The notes under the pieces were generated by a model. That model ran no database searches and was not told where the DNA came from. It saw only the letters and a program-made list of their open reading frames with translations. From Mycobacterium sp. 852013-50091_SCH5140682 (GTDB taxonomy: Bacteria; Actinomycetota; Actinomycetes; Mycobacteriales; Mycobacteriaceae), in assembly GCF_001665685.1 (NCBI RefSeq), contig NZ_LZTB01000110.1, positions 1 through 61,491 on the forward strand: DNA of 61,491 bases. The letters run 5' to 3'. Positions 28,760 through 36,973 of the stretch are shown here, in pieces. Position 1 is the first letter of the stretch, and the number at the start of each line of letters is the position of its first letter. The position numbers and the translations under genes are program-made.

Positions 28760-29791
28760 CTATGCGCCGCTCATGTGGCGGCCGAGTCCGGCCGCCAGTG
28801 GAGCGAGCCGACCCATCAGGTCGGCGAATTGTTGTGGGCGCAGTGCCTGTTTGCCGTCGCACAACGCCTGCTCCGGGGCGACGTGGACATCGATGATCAG
28901 CGCGTCGGCTCCGGCGGCGATCGCGGCCAGCGACAGCGGTTCCACCAGGTCCGGGTGTCCGCCGGAGTGGCTGGGATCCACCATGACCGGCAGGTGCGTG
29001 CGCTGCTTCCACAACGCGACCGCGGTGAGATCCAGCGTGAAGCGTGCCGACGGCTCGAAGGTGCGAATTCCCCTCTCGCACAGCACCACCTGGTCATTAC
29101 CCTCCAGCAGCAGATATTCCGCCGCGGCCAGGGTCTCTTCCACGGTGCAGCCGAAGCCGCGCTTGAGCACGACCGGAAGACCGCTCTGGCCCGCGGCCGT
29201 CAGCAGGGCGAAGTTCTGCATGTTCCTGGCGCCGATCTGCAACGCGTCGACCACCGCGGCCAGCCGCTTGACATGCTCGGGATCGACCACCTCGGTCACG
29301 ACCGGAAGGCCGGTCCGCTCCCTGGCCTCGGCCAGCAGGTCAAGGCCGTCCCACTGCATGCCCTGGAAGGAGTGCGGTGAGGTCCGCGGTTTGAAGACAC
29401 CGCCGCGCAGGCCGACTGCGCCGTGGCCGGCGACGACGGCCGCGGTGGCCATCGTCTGTTCGGCCGATTCGACCGCGCACGGTCCGGCGATCACCGCGAC
29501 GGAACCGTCGCCGATCGTGGTGGGGCCGAACGAGACTGCTGTCCCGCCCGGTCGGATGTCTCTGCGTCCCAACCAGACGTCGCTGTTTCTGCGCACTTGG
29601 TGGGTCGGGGCCGGAAGCTCGGGCCCGGCAGTATCGATGAGATCCGCATCGGGTACCGACAGCACGTGAGCCGCGCCGAGCCGGTACATCTCGGCCGGCG
29701 CGCCTGCCGATTCCAGGTGCTGTATCCATCCCTCGACGCCGGCCCGGGTGACGGCCTCGTCGAACACGAGCAATGTGTCTGGATTAGTCAT
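28760..29791 (-). CDS. DAHP synthase, type I-beta (AroF-like), cluster-dedicated
   Basis: 343 residues. It condenses phosphoenolpyruvate and erythrose 4-phosphate to DAHP, the first shikimate step. An N-terminal ferredoxin-like extension (about 1-80) precedes the catalytic barrel with IAGPCAVES, GGVFKPRTSPHSF, QIGARNMQNF, VLKRG and DPSHSGG, diagnostic of the I-beta/KDOPS-like group. Mycobacterial primary metabolism uses a type II enzyme, so a second, unrelated DAHP synthase inside a chorismate-consuming cluster is best read as a flux booster. First gene of its operon, behind the shared leader at 29789-29887. Confidence 0.93.
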   Translation of the reverse strand: MTNPDTLLVFDEAVTRAGVEGWIQHLESAGAPAEMYRLGAAHVLSVPDADLIDTAGPELPAPTHQVRRNSDVWLGRRDIRPGGTAVSFGPTTIGDGSVAVIAGPCAVESAEQTMATAAVVAGHGAVGLRGGVFKPRTSPHSFQGMQWDGLDLLAEARERTGLPVVTEVVDPEHVKRLAAVVDALQIGARNMQNFALLTAAGQSGLPVVLKRGFGCTVEETLAAAEYLLLEGNDQVVLCERGIRTFEPSARFTLDLTAVALWKQRTHLPVMVDPSHSGGHPDLVEPLSLAAIAAGADALIIDVHVAPEQALCDGKQALRPQQFADLMGRLAPLAAGLGRHMSGA

Positions 29792-29887
29792 GACTCAAAT
29801 GGTCGCGACCCGGACGTTCTCGCGTAATCGCCTGCGCTGCCAGACTGTTGCTGTCGCGAGGACAGGTTTTTCTATCCGCGGGGTAAG
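29789..29887 (-). promoter_or_regulatory. shared leader/promoter copy 1 (DAHP synthase operon)
   Basis: By hand count 77 of 99 positions match 40825-40923 without gaps, running from the start codon upstream. The best conserved blocks on the minus strand are CGACCATTTGAGTCATG at the start, GGCGATTACGCG, and ACCTGTCC with an A-rich stretch before it. No strong Shine-Dalgarno sequence is seen. It probably carries the promoter and regulator sites common to both cluster operons. Confidence 0.8.
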
Positions 29888-29920
29888 GATGCGCGCGCTC
29901 GCCGTTGCCCCAGACAGCCA

Positions 29921-29955
29921 CCAGGGCTGTGAATCCGGTCGATTCACAGCCCTGG
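29921..29955 (-). terminator. perfect 15-bp hairpin after the ATP-grasp gene
   Basis: CCAGGGCTGTGAATC pairs exactly with GATTCACAGCCCTGG around a five-base loop. It lies 21 bases past the end of the eight-gene operon and before the next operon's leader, so it probably separates the two transcripts. There is no T tract, as is common in mycobacteria. Confidence 0.8.
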
Positions 29956-29975
29956 GATCTATCTCGTCGGGAAAT

Positions 29976-31301
29976 TCAGTGTGGGGTGGTACGGATCGTG
30001 ACGGCCCGGCGGACGCGCTCCTCGATCTCGTCGAGCTCGGCGATCGTCGGGGCGTCGATGAAGAAGGTGACGGCCCGGTCATCGGAGCTGCGGATCGGAC
30101 CCAGCTCTGCGCCGCGGGCCTCATAGACCAGCACGGCGCGCAGTGCAGGCGGGTGATCGGCGGGGAGCGCAGGGATCTCGGGCCAGGGATTGCCGTCGTC
30201 GACCCAGCGGGCCTCGACCCCGGGCCAGTCGACCTCGACGTCGACGAGTGTCCCGGGCCGGTGCCCGAGGTACACCTGGCGGGCGTAGCGCCGGGCGCTG
30301 GGATAGTCGGCGGCCTCGCCGAGTGCGATCCGCAGGATCTCGGGTTCCATCGGCCGGCCGGTCGCCAGCCGGTAGAGCAGCATGATGCCGTCGCCTGGAG
30401 TCCGGGCCGCGACCTCCATGAGGCGGGCCTCCCCCTGCTCGTCGAGCCGCCACTCGGCGTGGGTGATGCCGTTCTCGACGCCCAACCGGTCGAGCATGGC
30501 AATGTTGGCGCGCTGCACGGTATCCCACGCGGCATCCCGTGGGGCGGGCACGGTGTGGGCCATCTCCACGAAATACCGCGAGTCGACATCCGTCGTCTCC
30601 TTGCGGGTGACCGAGGAGAACAGCGTCTTGCCGTCCTGGGTCAGGCTCTCGACCGAGTACTCCTGCCCGGTGATCATCTGCTCGACGAGGATGGTCTCCT
30701 GCGCCGGGTACCCGTCGAGTTGCGTCATCAGCTCGGTGTGGTCGTGCACTTTCTGGACGCCCTCGCTCGAATGCCTCGTTGCGGGCTTCACCACGGCGGG
30801 GAACGGTACCGATCCGTGATCGACGTCATCGCGGGTCCCGGGCGGGATGAGGACGGACACCGGACTGAGATCGGGTAGGTACCAACGCTGTAGGTACTTG
30901 CTGCGGCAGGCCCGCGCCGCCCGCAACCCGGGGAACGGGAGGCCGAAGTAGTCGGCGATCAGGCCGGTGGGCTCGACCAGTGTCTCCCCGACGGCATAGA
31001 TGCCGACCACGTCGTACGTCTTGCGCCACCGTTCGGCGTGTTCGATGACTCCGGGCACGAATGACCCTTCGCTGGCCACCGACCCGTCGACGAAGGCCAG
31101 CTCGTCGATCGCGCAGGCGGGATGGGCGGGATCATGACCGTGTGCCTGTGCGTACGAGCGCGAGATGGCCGGTGTGATCACCAGAACCTTCAGGTTGCGC
31201 CTCCGCAGGTCGTCGATGTAGATCGAGTCTCGGCAGACCACGGGCAGATAGCCGGTCAGGATGAAGGCGCGGGGTTTGGTCGATCGCTGATGGTCGCTCA
31301 T
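29976..31301 (-). CDS. ATP-grasp carboxylate-amine ligase
   Basis: 441 residues. The ATP-grasp core is recognisable: PFPAVVKPATRHSSEGV (nucleotide Lys and glycine loop region, about 170), ETILVEQMITGQEYSVESL, and the metal-binding end LMEVAARTPGD (about 300). Such enzymes activate a carboxylate as an acyl phosphate and join it to an amine, often making dipeptides or amides in small-molecule clusters. The start codon overlaps the transporter's stop (ATGA). It is the last gene of the pap operon. Substrates are unknown; p-aminophenylalanine or its derivative is the natural guess. Confidence 0.85.
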   Translation of the reverse strand: MSDHQRSTKPRAFILTGYLPVVCRDSIYIDDLRRRNLKVLVITPAISRSYAQAHGHDPAHPACAIDELAFVDGSVASEGSFVPGVIEHAERWRKTYDVVGIYAVGETLVEPTGLIADYFGLPFPGLRAARACRSKYLQRWYLPDLSPVSVLIPPGTRDDVDHGSVPFPAVVKPATRHSSEGVQKVHDHTELMTQLDGYPAQETILVEQMITGQEYSVESLTQDGKTLFSSVTRKETTDVDSRYFVEMAHTVPAPRDAAWDTVQRANIAMLDRLGVENGITHAEWRLDEQGEARLMEVAARTPGDGIMLLYRLATGRPMEPEILRIALGEAADYPSARRYARQVYLGHRPGTLVDVEVDWPGVEARWVDDGNPWPEIPALPADHPPALRAVLVYEARGAELGPIRSSDDRAVTFFIDAPTIAELDEIEERVRRAVTIRTTPH

Positions 31302-33085
31302 GATGCACTCCTGTCTGAGGTCGCCGCGGCGGCAAAACTGTTGGTGCGGTTGATGTGTACGGTCGGTGCTGTGGAGGGCGTCGCCGCAAGTGCGGCCAGC
31401 GGGGCGTGTCCTTCCAACCGCAGGATCCGGCGGCCGATCCGCACGGACATGCCGGGCAGCCACACGATCGGCGTCCACGGTGCGATCCTGGTCCATTGCG
31501 TCTGCCCGGCAGAGCGAACGGAGACCCCGTTTCTCGACTGGCGGTCGACGATGAACACTCGGCCGTCGACGCGGCGGATCTCCAGGTGGGCCCGGGACAT
31601 TCCGTCGGCGCGCACGTCGATCCGGATGGGACGCAGTCCCCTGCGCACGGCGTCACAACTGTGCGGGTACCGTCCGACCACGCAGTCCCGATCCAGGGTG
31701 AATCGTGAATTGTCGTCGAGAACAACGTATTCGAGTGGCGTGCGGGCCGCAGTCGTGGCGGGCAGGGATGACGGCTGCCTGCGGGCCGGCGGGCGGACCG
31801 CGAACCGGGCGGTGGCCAGCACCACGGTGGGCGGCTCGGCGTCCTGGACCGAGAGCTGTTCCGACGAAAGCGGGAACGGCCGGGTTCGGATCGCCCACGC
31901 GATGACAGGCACGGTGGCCAGACCTGCCGCGGCGAGCAATCCGCCGAGCAGCAGCCAGCCGACCTGACCGATGCCGAGGCACAGGGCACCGAGTACTGCG
32001 GGTGCCACCGCAAAGGCGGCACCAAGGCCCATGTCCTGCAGGCCCACGTATTCGCTCTGCGCGTGGGCCGGCGCCAGCTCGAAACTCAGCGCGAAAACAG
32101 CTGCTGCATGGCACATCTCGCCGACCGAATGGACGGCAACCGCGACCAGCAGGACCGCGGCCGCTGCCCACACGGGCAGGTTGGCCGCCACCGCCATCCC
32201 CCCGCAGGCGACCAGGAAGACAAACCCGGCCACGCGCATGGCCACACCGCCCTGGCGCACGGTGTTGACCTTGCCGCCGACCCAAACCTGCAGCGCCACA
32301 ACCCCGAACGTGTTGACGAGCAACACGGCGCCGACCATCCAGCGGGGCGCGCTCGTCTGTGTGGCGATCCAGAGCGGGAGGGCGAAGGTGATGACCGCGT
32401 ACTGCAGACTCATCACTCCGTTGAGGATCGTGTAGGCGATGAAGGGTTTGTCCCGCAGCGCCACCCCGCGTTTCGTCCCGGGTGGGGCGGGCAGCGGCGC
32501 GAAGTACGGGAGCGTTGCGCACACCCAGGCGCCGATCAGGAAGGTCGCGGCGTTCGCGAGGAACAGCACCTGGTAGGCGGTCAGGGTGTGCAGCGTCAGC
32601 GCCAACCCGCCGACGGCGGCGCCGATGCCGACGCCTGCGTTCTCGATGGCCCGCAGCTGCGAGCGGTAGGCGGCCGCGCCTTCGCCTCCGACGCGGCGGA
32701 TGAGCCCACCGCGCGACGCCCGCGACGCGGCGGTCGCCAGCATCTCCACGACAGTCACCACGACGAACATCCAGATGTGCGTGACGAAGACGTAGCCCAC
32801 CATCGTGACTGCGAGCACCACCAGGCTCAAGGCCGCGACGCCCCTGGGGCCGCGGCGGTCGGCCAGGTGGCCCATCGGAACACCGGCGAACAGGCCGATC
32901 AGTCCGGCCACGGCCAGCCACAGGCCGACCTCGGTGACCGACAGTCCCAGTCCCTCGGTGAAGTACAGGACCGACGACGTCATGAACATGCCGGTGCCGA
33001 TGTTGTAGATCCCGGTGCCCAAGCCCAAGCGCCGACGCGCGCCGGGTTCGGGCACCAGGGTCGACAGCCAGTTTCCAATCATCAC
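31298..33085 (-). CDS. MFS transporter fused to a C-terminal FHA domain
   Basis: 595 residues. About twelve transmembrane helices between residues 20 and 400 include the MFS loop motif GHLADRRGPRG. A roughly 50-residue linker leads to a cytoplasmic forkhead-associated domain (about 450-565) with VGRYPHSC, MSRAHLEI and RQSRNGV. It probably exports the cluster product, with activity or localisation tuned by phospho-Thr binding. GTG overlaps the ligase stop; the ATG two codons later is an alternative start. A transporter-FHA fusion in a biosynthetic operon is unusual and matches the FHA-HTH protein in the partner operon. Confidence 0.87.
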   Translation of the reverse strand: MMIGNWLSTLVPEPGARRRLGLGTGIYNIGTGMFMTSSVLYFTEGLGLSVTEVGLWLAVAGLIGLFAGVPMGHLADRRGPRGVAALSLVVLAVTMVGYVFVTHIWMFVVVTVVEMLATAASRASRGGLIRRVGGEGAAAYRSQLRAIENAGVGIGAAVGGLALTLHTLTAYQVLFLANAATFLIGAWVCATLPYFAPLPAPPGTKRGVALRDKPFIAYTILNGVMSLQYAVITFALPLWIATQTSAPRWMVGAVLLVNTFGVVALQVWVGGKVNTVRQGGVAMRVAGFVFLVACGGMAVAANLPVWAAAAVLLVAVAVHSVGEMCHAAAVFALSFELAPAHAQSEYVGLQDMGLGAAFAVAPAVLGALCLGIGQVGWLLLGGLLAAAGLATVPVIAWAIRTRPFPLSSEQLSVQDAEPPTVVLATARFAVRPPARRQPSSLPATTAARTPLEYVVLDDNSRFTLDRDCVVGRYPHSCDAVRRGLRPIRIDVRADGMSRAHLEIRRVDGRVFIVDRQSRNGVSVRSAGQTQWTRIAPWTPIVWLPGMSVRIGRRILRLEGHAPLAALAATPSTAPTVHINRTNSFAAAATSDRSAS

Positions 33086-34776
33086 GCGACTGCGCCGTGG
33101 GGCTGGTCGGTGATGAAGGCGGCGATGGCCCGGTTCTCCTGGTGCAGGCTGATCGCCAGATCGCTGTACCGGTCCCGTAATTGGCGCTTGAGCACCTTGC
33201 CCGTCACGCCCACGGGGAAGTCGTCGGGAGTGCGGGCGACGTCGAGCACGGCGATGCGGGGATGGCCGGCCTTCTCGAGGATGTGGTTGGCCTCGGCCAG
33301 CAGTCGCGCGGCCGCGGCAGGCGAATCATCGGTCACGACAACGGCGACCGGGACCGTCTGGTCGCCGTGGCGGCCCGCGACGACAGCACAGTCGCTGATC
33401 GTGCCGATCTCGCTGAGCAACATCTCCTCCATGAGCACCGAGTAGCCGGTGCCCTCGGCGGTTTGGATGGCGTCCTTCGTCCGGTCGACCACGAAGTAGT
33501 CGCCGTCGGCGTTTTGGTACACCAGGTCGCCGGTCAGCCAGTAGCCGCCGAGCTTCGAGCGATAGGTGGTGTCCGCGTCGTTCCAGTACCCGGCGGTGAT
33601 GGACGGGCCCTTGGCGCCGAAGAAACCGACTTCGCCGACCGGCGCCTTGCTGCCGTCGGGTCGCAGCACCGCGACCTCGAGGCCGGGATCGGGCTTGCCG
33701 ACCCGCCGGTCCGAGCGTTCCGACGCCAGCGTTCGGGGCTGGACCACCAGGCCCCAGCCGAGCTCGGTGGTGCCGAACCGGTCGTAGAACGTGGGTGACT
33801 CCTGGTTCGGGCTGCGCTTGGCCAGGATCGCCCCGATGTGGGCTTCGTGGATGGCGTCGCCCATGTTCACCCAGTAGTCCACGGAATCGACGGTGCCGCT
33901 GGGCGTTTCGAGCGCGGCCAACTCGGAGTAGGCGTGCGCGAATGCCATCACGCCCTTGGGTTGGTGTTGGCGCACGGCTGCCGCCAGTTCCTCGCCGGTC
34001 GGGTCGTAGAGCGCTACCAGCGGCGTGCCGGCCAGGATGGAGTAGGCGGTGTAGACGATGCAGCCGAGATGCGACTGCGGTTGGGCGGTCATCATCCGCT
34101 CGTGGGCGGGCTCGGTGTAGTTCACCAGGCGGTAGCGCGGTCCGGCGACGCTGGACGCGTGAGTCTGGATCACGGCCTTCGGAATTCCGGTCGTGCCCGA
34201 CGAGTGCATGATCGACACCGGGTCCTCCGGCGCGTGGTTGAACCGCCAGGCGTCGGGCAGTGACGCCGGAGCAGGGGCGGGCACATCCTCGGCGAACTGG
34301 ACCCAACGCAGGCCGTCGAGCGATCCGATTGCTTCGGCGATGGAGGCGAAGCGGGTGCGGTCGGTGTACATCCCCACCGGTGTGGTGCGCTCGCACAGGC
34401 CGAGCGCAAGCGCCGGCGACGCCTTGCTGTTGATGAGCACGCCGATGGCGCCCAATTGGGCCAGCGCGTTGAGGTGGATCGTGTAGGCGAACGTGTCCGC
34501 CATGTAGAGCGCGACCCGGTCCCGCGGGCCGACGCCCTGCTCGTGGTACCAGACCGACCAGCTCTGGGCGAGCGCATCGAGCTGGGCGAGCGTGAACTCC
34601 GTCTGCTCCTCGCCGGCGGTGTTGATCACCGGCCGGACCGTGCGGATGAACGGGATGTGCGGGTCGGGATGCACGGCCATGGCGGTCGCCAGCAGGTTGC
34701 CGCCGCCGAGCTCGGGCAGTGCCGCCAAGCGGCAACGCTCTTCGGGGGACAGCAGGGCGCGGGTGGAAATCGTCAT
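33082..34776 (-). CDS. acyl-CoA-synthetase-like adenylating enzyme (candidate diazotase)
   Basis: 564 residues of the ANL superfamily. Motif A3 reads SIMHSSGTTGIPK (about 187-200), A5 DRFGTTELG, A7 YWLTGDL, and A8 is altered to DRTKDAIQTAEG. The C-terminal catalytic Lys is present in VTGKVLKRQ (about 527). Normally this chemistry makes acyl-AMP and then acyl-CoA. In CreD/CreE clusters a homologue (CreM) instead uses ATP and nitrite to diazotise an arylamine. The nearby CreD/E-like pair makes that a serious candidate role. Plain CoA-ligase activity feeding the alpha-oxoamine synthase is the alternative. Confidence 0.78.
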   Translation of the reverse strand: MTISTRALLSPEERCRLAALPELGGGNLLATAMAVHPDPHIPFIRTVRPVINTAGEEQTEFTLAQLDALAQSWSVWYHEQGVGPRDRVALYMADTFAYTIHLNALAQLGAIGVLINSKASPALALGLCERTTPVGMYTDRTRFASIAEAIGSLDGLRWVQFAEDVPAPAPASLPDAWRFNHAPEDPVSIMHSSGTTGIPKAVIQTHASSVAGPRYRLVNYTEPAHERMMTAQPQSHLGCIVYTAYSILAGTPLVALYDPTGEELAAAVRQHQPKGVMAFAHAYSELAALETPSGTVDSVDYWVNMGDAIHEAHIGAILAKRSPNQESPTFYDRFGTTELGWGLVVQPRTLASERSDRRVGKPDPGLEVAVLRPDGSKAPVGEVGFFGAKGPSITAGYWNDADTTYRSKLGGYWLTGDLVYQNADGDYFVVDRTKDAIQTAEGTGYSVLMEEMLLSEIGTISDCAVVAGRHGDQTVPVAVVVTDDSPAAAARLLAEANHILEKAGHPRIAVLDVARTPDDFPVGVTGKVLKRQLRDRYSDLAISLHQENRAIAAFITDQPHGAVA

Positions 34777-34817
34777 CGCTGAAATTCCTTGTCGTCAGGT
34801 GGGATTGGGTGTTGGTG

Positions 34818-36047
34818 TCAGAAGCCGAGGGCGCCGGCGGCCGTCTCGAGGTCCTGCTGTTGGTGCAGGGCGGACACGGCGAAGCGCATCAGCCCGGTCC
34901 CCCGCGCGACCGTGGGATAGAACGCGGGTAGGACGAGCACACCAGCCTGCTTCAACCGGCGGGCGGCGGCGAAGGCCGCGTCCTCGGTATCGAACAGCGC
35001 GCCGCGCACCGGCGAGTGCAGCCCGGCGTTGATGAGGGTCTGCCCTGTCAGCCGGTCGAACTCGGCGGCGTTGCGCCAGAGCTGCTGTTGCAGCTCCGCC
35101 ACCTGTCCGTCGACGTGCAACCGGGCGGCGGCGACGTCGGCCGCCAGCATGGGCAGCATGATCGAATGCCCGAACACCAACGGGTTGGCCAACTTTCGCA
35201 GCACCACCATGTCGTCGTGGCTGGGCACGACCGCGAAACCTCCGGCGCCACCAAAGGCTTTCGACAGCGAGCCGGCGAGCACGACGTTCTGCGGGAGCGT
35301 GCCCCCGAGCGCCTCGAACGCGTATCCCGCGCCGAGCGGGCCTTCGATCGAGACCCCGTGGGCGTCGTCCACATACAGATGGCCACCGACCGGTTCGAGG
35401 ATGGCCAGCATCGACGCCACGTCGATCAGGCCGCCCATCGAGCCGACGCCGTCGACCAACACGATCGGCGTCCGGCCGGTGGCCGCGACCTCGCGGACCG
35501 CGTCGGGAAGCGCTGTGGCATCGGTCATGTCGAAGCGCCGCGTCGGCCCGATCTGCTCGAGCACACCGCGGATCACCTGGATGGATGCGTGAGCCGTCTT
35601 CTCGACGAGGAACGCGACGCCTGCGTCGGCAACGGGATAGCTGGGCAGGGCACCGGCGCCGAGCAGCGGCAGCAGACCCAGGTGCACGTTGCCGACCGAG
35701 GTGAAGGCGGCCACCTGCGCGCCGCCGTACATGACGGACAGCAGGGCCTCCAGTTCGGCGAGGTAGGGCGGCCGGCCCCGGTTCCGGGACGTGGAGAAGT
35801 GCAGCCCGAACCGGCCCATCGCGTCGGTCGCGGCGGCGATCAGATCGGGATGCGACTCCAGACCGAGGTAGGAGCAGGAGACGAATTCCACGGCGTCGCT
35901 GCCGTCTTCGAGCCGAACGCGCTTGCCGTCTCGCGCGGTGATGACATGGCCGGTGAGACCTTCCGCGAAGGCCCGATCGAGCGAGTCCGAGGTCTTGCTG
36001 ACCCGCGAGGCCACCCAATTGGATTGGCGTTCCATGAGTTCCGTCAT
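34818..36047 (-). CDS. alpha-oxoamine synthase family PLP enzyme (KBL/AONS-like)
   Basis: 409 residues. PLP Lys lies in SLSKAFGG (about residue 260), the pyridine-nitrogen Asp in VDDAHGVSIEG, and the N-terminal SYLGLESHPD fits AONS/KBL enzymes. The family condenses an amino acid with an acyl thioester, with decarboxylation or C-C cleavage, to an alpha-amino ketone. The ATG overlaps the papC stop (ATGA). No biotin genes are nearby, so a pathway-specific condensation is likely. A 41-base gap separates it from the next gene. The acceptor and donor are not known. Confidence 0.85.
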   Translation of the reverse strand: MTELMERQSNWVASRVSKTSDSLDRAFAEGLTGHVITARDGKRVRLEDGSDAVEFVSCSYLGLESHPDLIAAATDAMGRFGLHFSTSRNRGRPPYLAELEALLSVMYGGAQVAAFTSVGNVHLGLLPLLGAGALPSYPVADAGVAFLVEKTAHASIQVIRGVLEQIGPTRRFDMTDATALPDAVREVAATGRTPIVLVDGVGSMGGLIDVASMLAILEPVGGHLYVDDAHGVSIEGPLGAGYAFEALGGTLPQNVVLAGSLSKAFGGAGGFAVVPSHDDMVVLRKLANPLVFGHSIMLPMLAADVAAARLHVDGQVAELQQQLWRNAAEFDRLTGQTLINAGLHSPVRGALFDTEDAAFAAARRLKQAGVLVLPAFYPTVARGTGLMRFAVSALHQQQDLETAAGALGF

Positions 36048-36973
36048 TTGACTGTCTCCTTTGTGAGGTCGGTGGTGATGGCGCGCAGCGCGTGGGCACT
36101 GCGCTCGCGGTAGGCGCCCCGCAGCGGGCCGAGCACCCCGCAGAGCCGGTCGAGCAAATCGCCGAACGCTGCCGTGTCGCCGTCGTCGACGAGATCCGAC
36201 AGCTGCGCCACCCCGCGCGACAACGCGCGGCGAGCAGCCGGGGCGTAGGGGTTGGCCGCCTGGACGTCCCAATAGACCTCCGGCGCACCTGAGGCGATCC
36301 GCGCCAGCAGAGACAGCAGCGCAGTGTGCGGCGGCGGAGCGATCCGGTCGAGATCGGCGATGTCGACGTCCAATTCGGCCAGGGCCGCGCCGAATCCGAT
36401 CACTGCGGCGTGGGTCAGGGCCTGGGCTGCGGCCGCCAACCGGTCATGTTCGTCGGCGCTCACGGTCACCACCCGGGCGCCCCACTGCTCGATCAGATCG
36501 ACCAGCGCACGTCCCCGCCTGCCGTCACGGACGACCACCGAGGCGACCGGGTGACCGGCGAAGCCAAGCGACGGCGCGAACATCGGGTTGAGGCTCAACG
36601 CCTCCGTCTCCCCGGCGATCATGGCGACCTCGTGCAGCGCGGGGACCACCGTGGACTTCACCGACAGCGTGTCGACGATGAGGGCGTCAGGCCGCAGCGT
36701 CCCGACCAACCGACCGATGGCGACCAGTGCCACCGGTTCGGGCACGGACAGCAGGACCACGTCGGCGGTTCGGACGACGTCGGCCACCTCGGCGCCGGGA
36801 TCGCTGATGTCGCCTCGCACGAAGCGGCCCACATTTTGGGTAGGCGCGGGGACGGCGCGGTCGACGATGACCACGTCGCTACCCGAGTCATGGAGCCGCT
36901 CGGCGAACAGCGATCCCACTGCCCCTGAGCCGCCTGCGACGACGACGCGCCCGATGGCCGGTGCGCCGCTCAC
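36044..36973 (-). CDS. papC: 4-amino-4-deoxyprephenate dehydrogenase (PapC-like)
   Basis: 309 residues. An N-terminal Rossmann fold (VVVAGGSGAVGSLFAERL) and the prephenate-dehydrogenase core with LNPMFAPSLGF and the helical C-terminal domain containing the ALTHAAVIGFG segment. In pristinamycin and chloramphenicol pathways PapC-type enzymes oxidatively decarboxylate 4-amino-4-deoxyprephenate to 4-aminophenylpyruvate. GTG start overlaps the PapA stop. A housekeeping TyrA is unlikely given its coupling to PapA and PapB. Confidence 0.85.
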   Translation of the reverse strand: MSGAPAIGRVVVAGGSGAVGSLFAERLHDSGSDVVIVDRAVPAPTQNVGRFVRGDISDPGAEVADVVRTADVVLLSVPEPVALVAIGRLVGTLRPDALIVDTLSVKSTVVPALHEVAMIAGETEALSLNPMFAPSLGFAGHPVASVVVRDGRRGRALVDLIEQWGARVVTVSADEHDRLAAAAQALTHAAVIGFGAALAELDVDIADLDRIAPPPHTALLSLLARIASGAPEVYWDVQAANPYAPAARRALSRGVAQLSDLVDDGDTAAFGDLLDRLCGVLGPLRGAYRERSAHALRAITTDLTKETVK

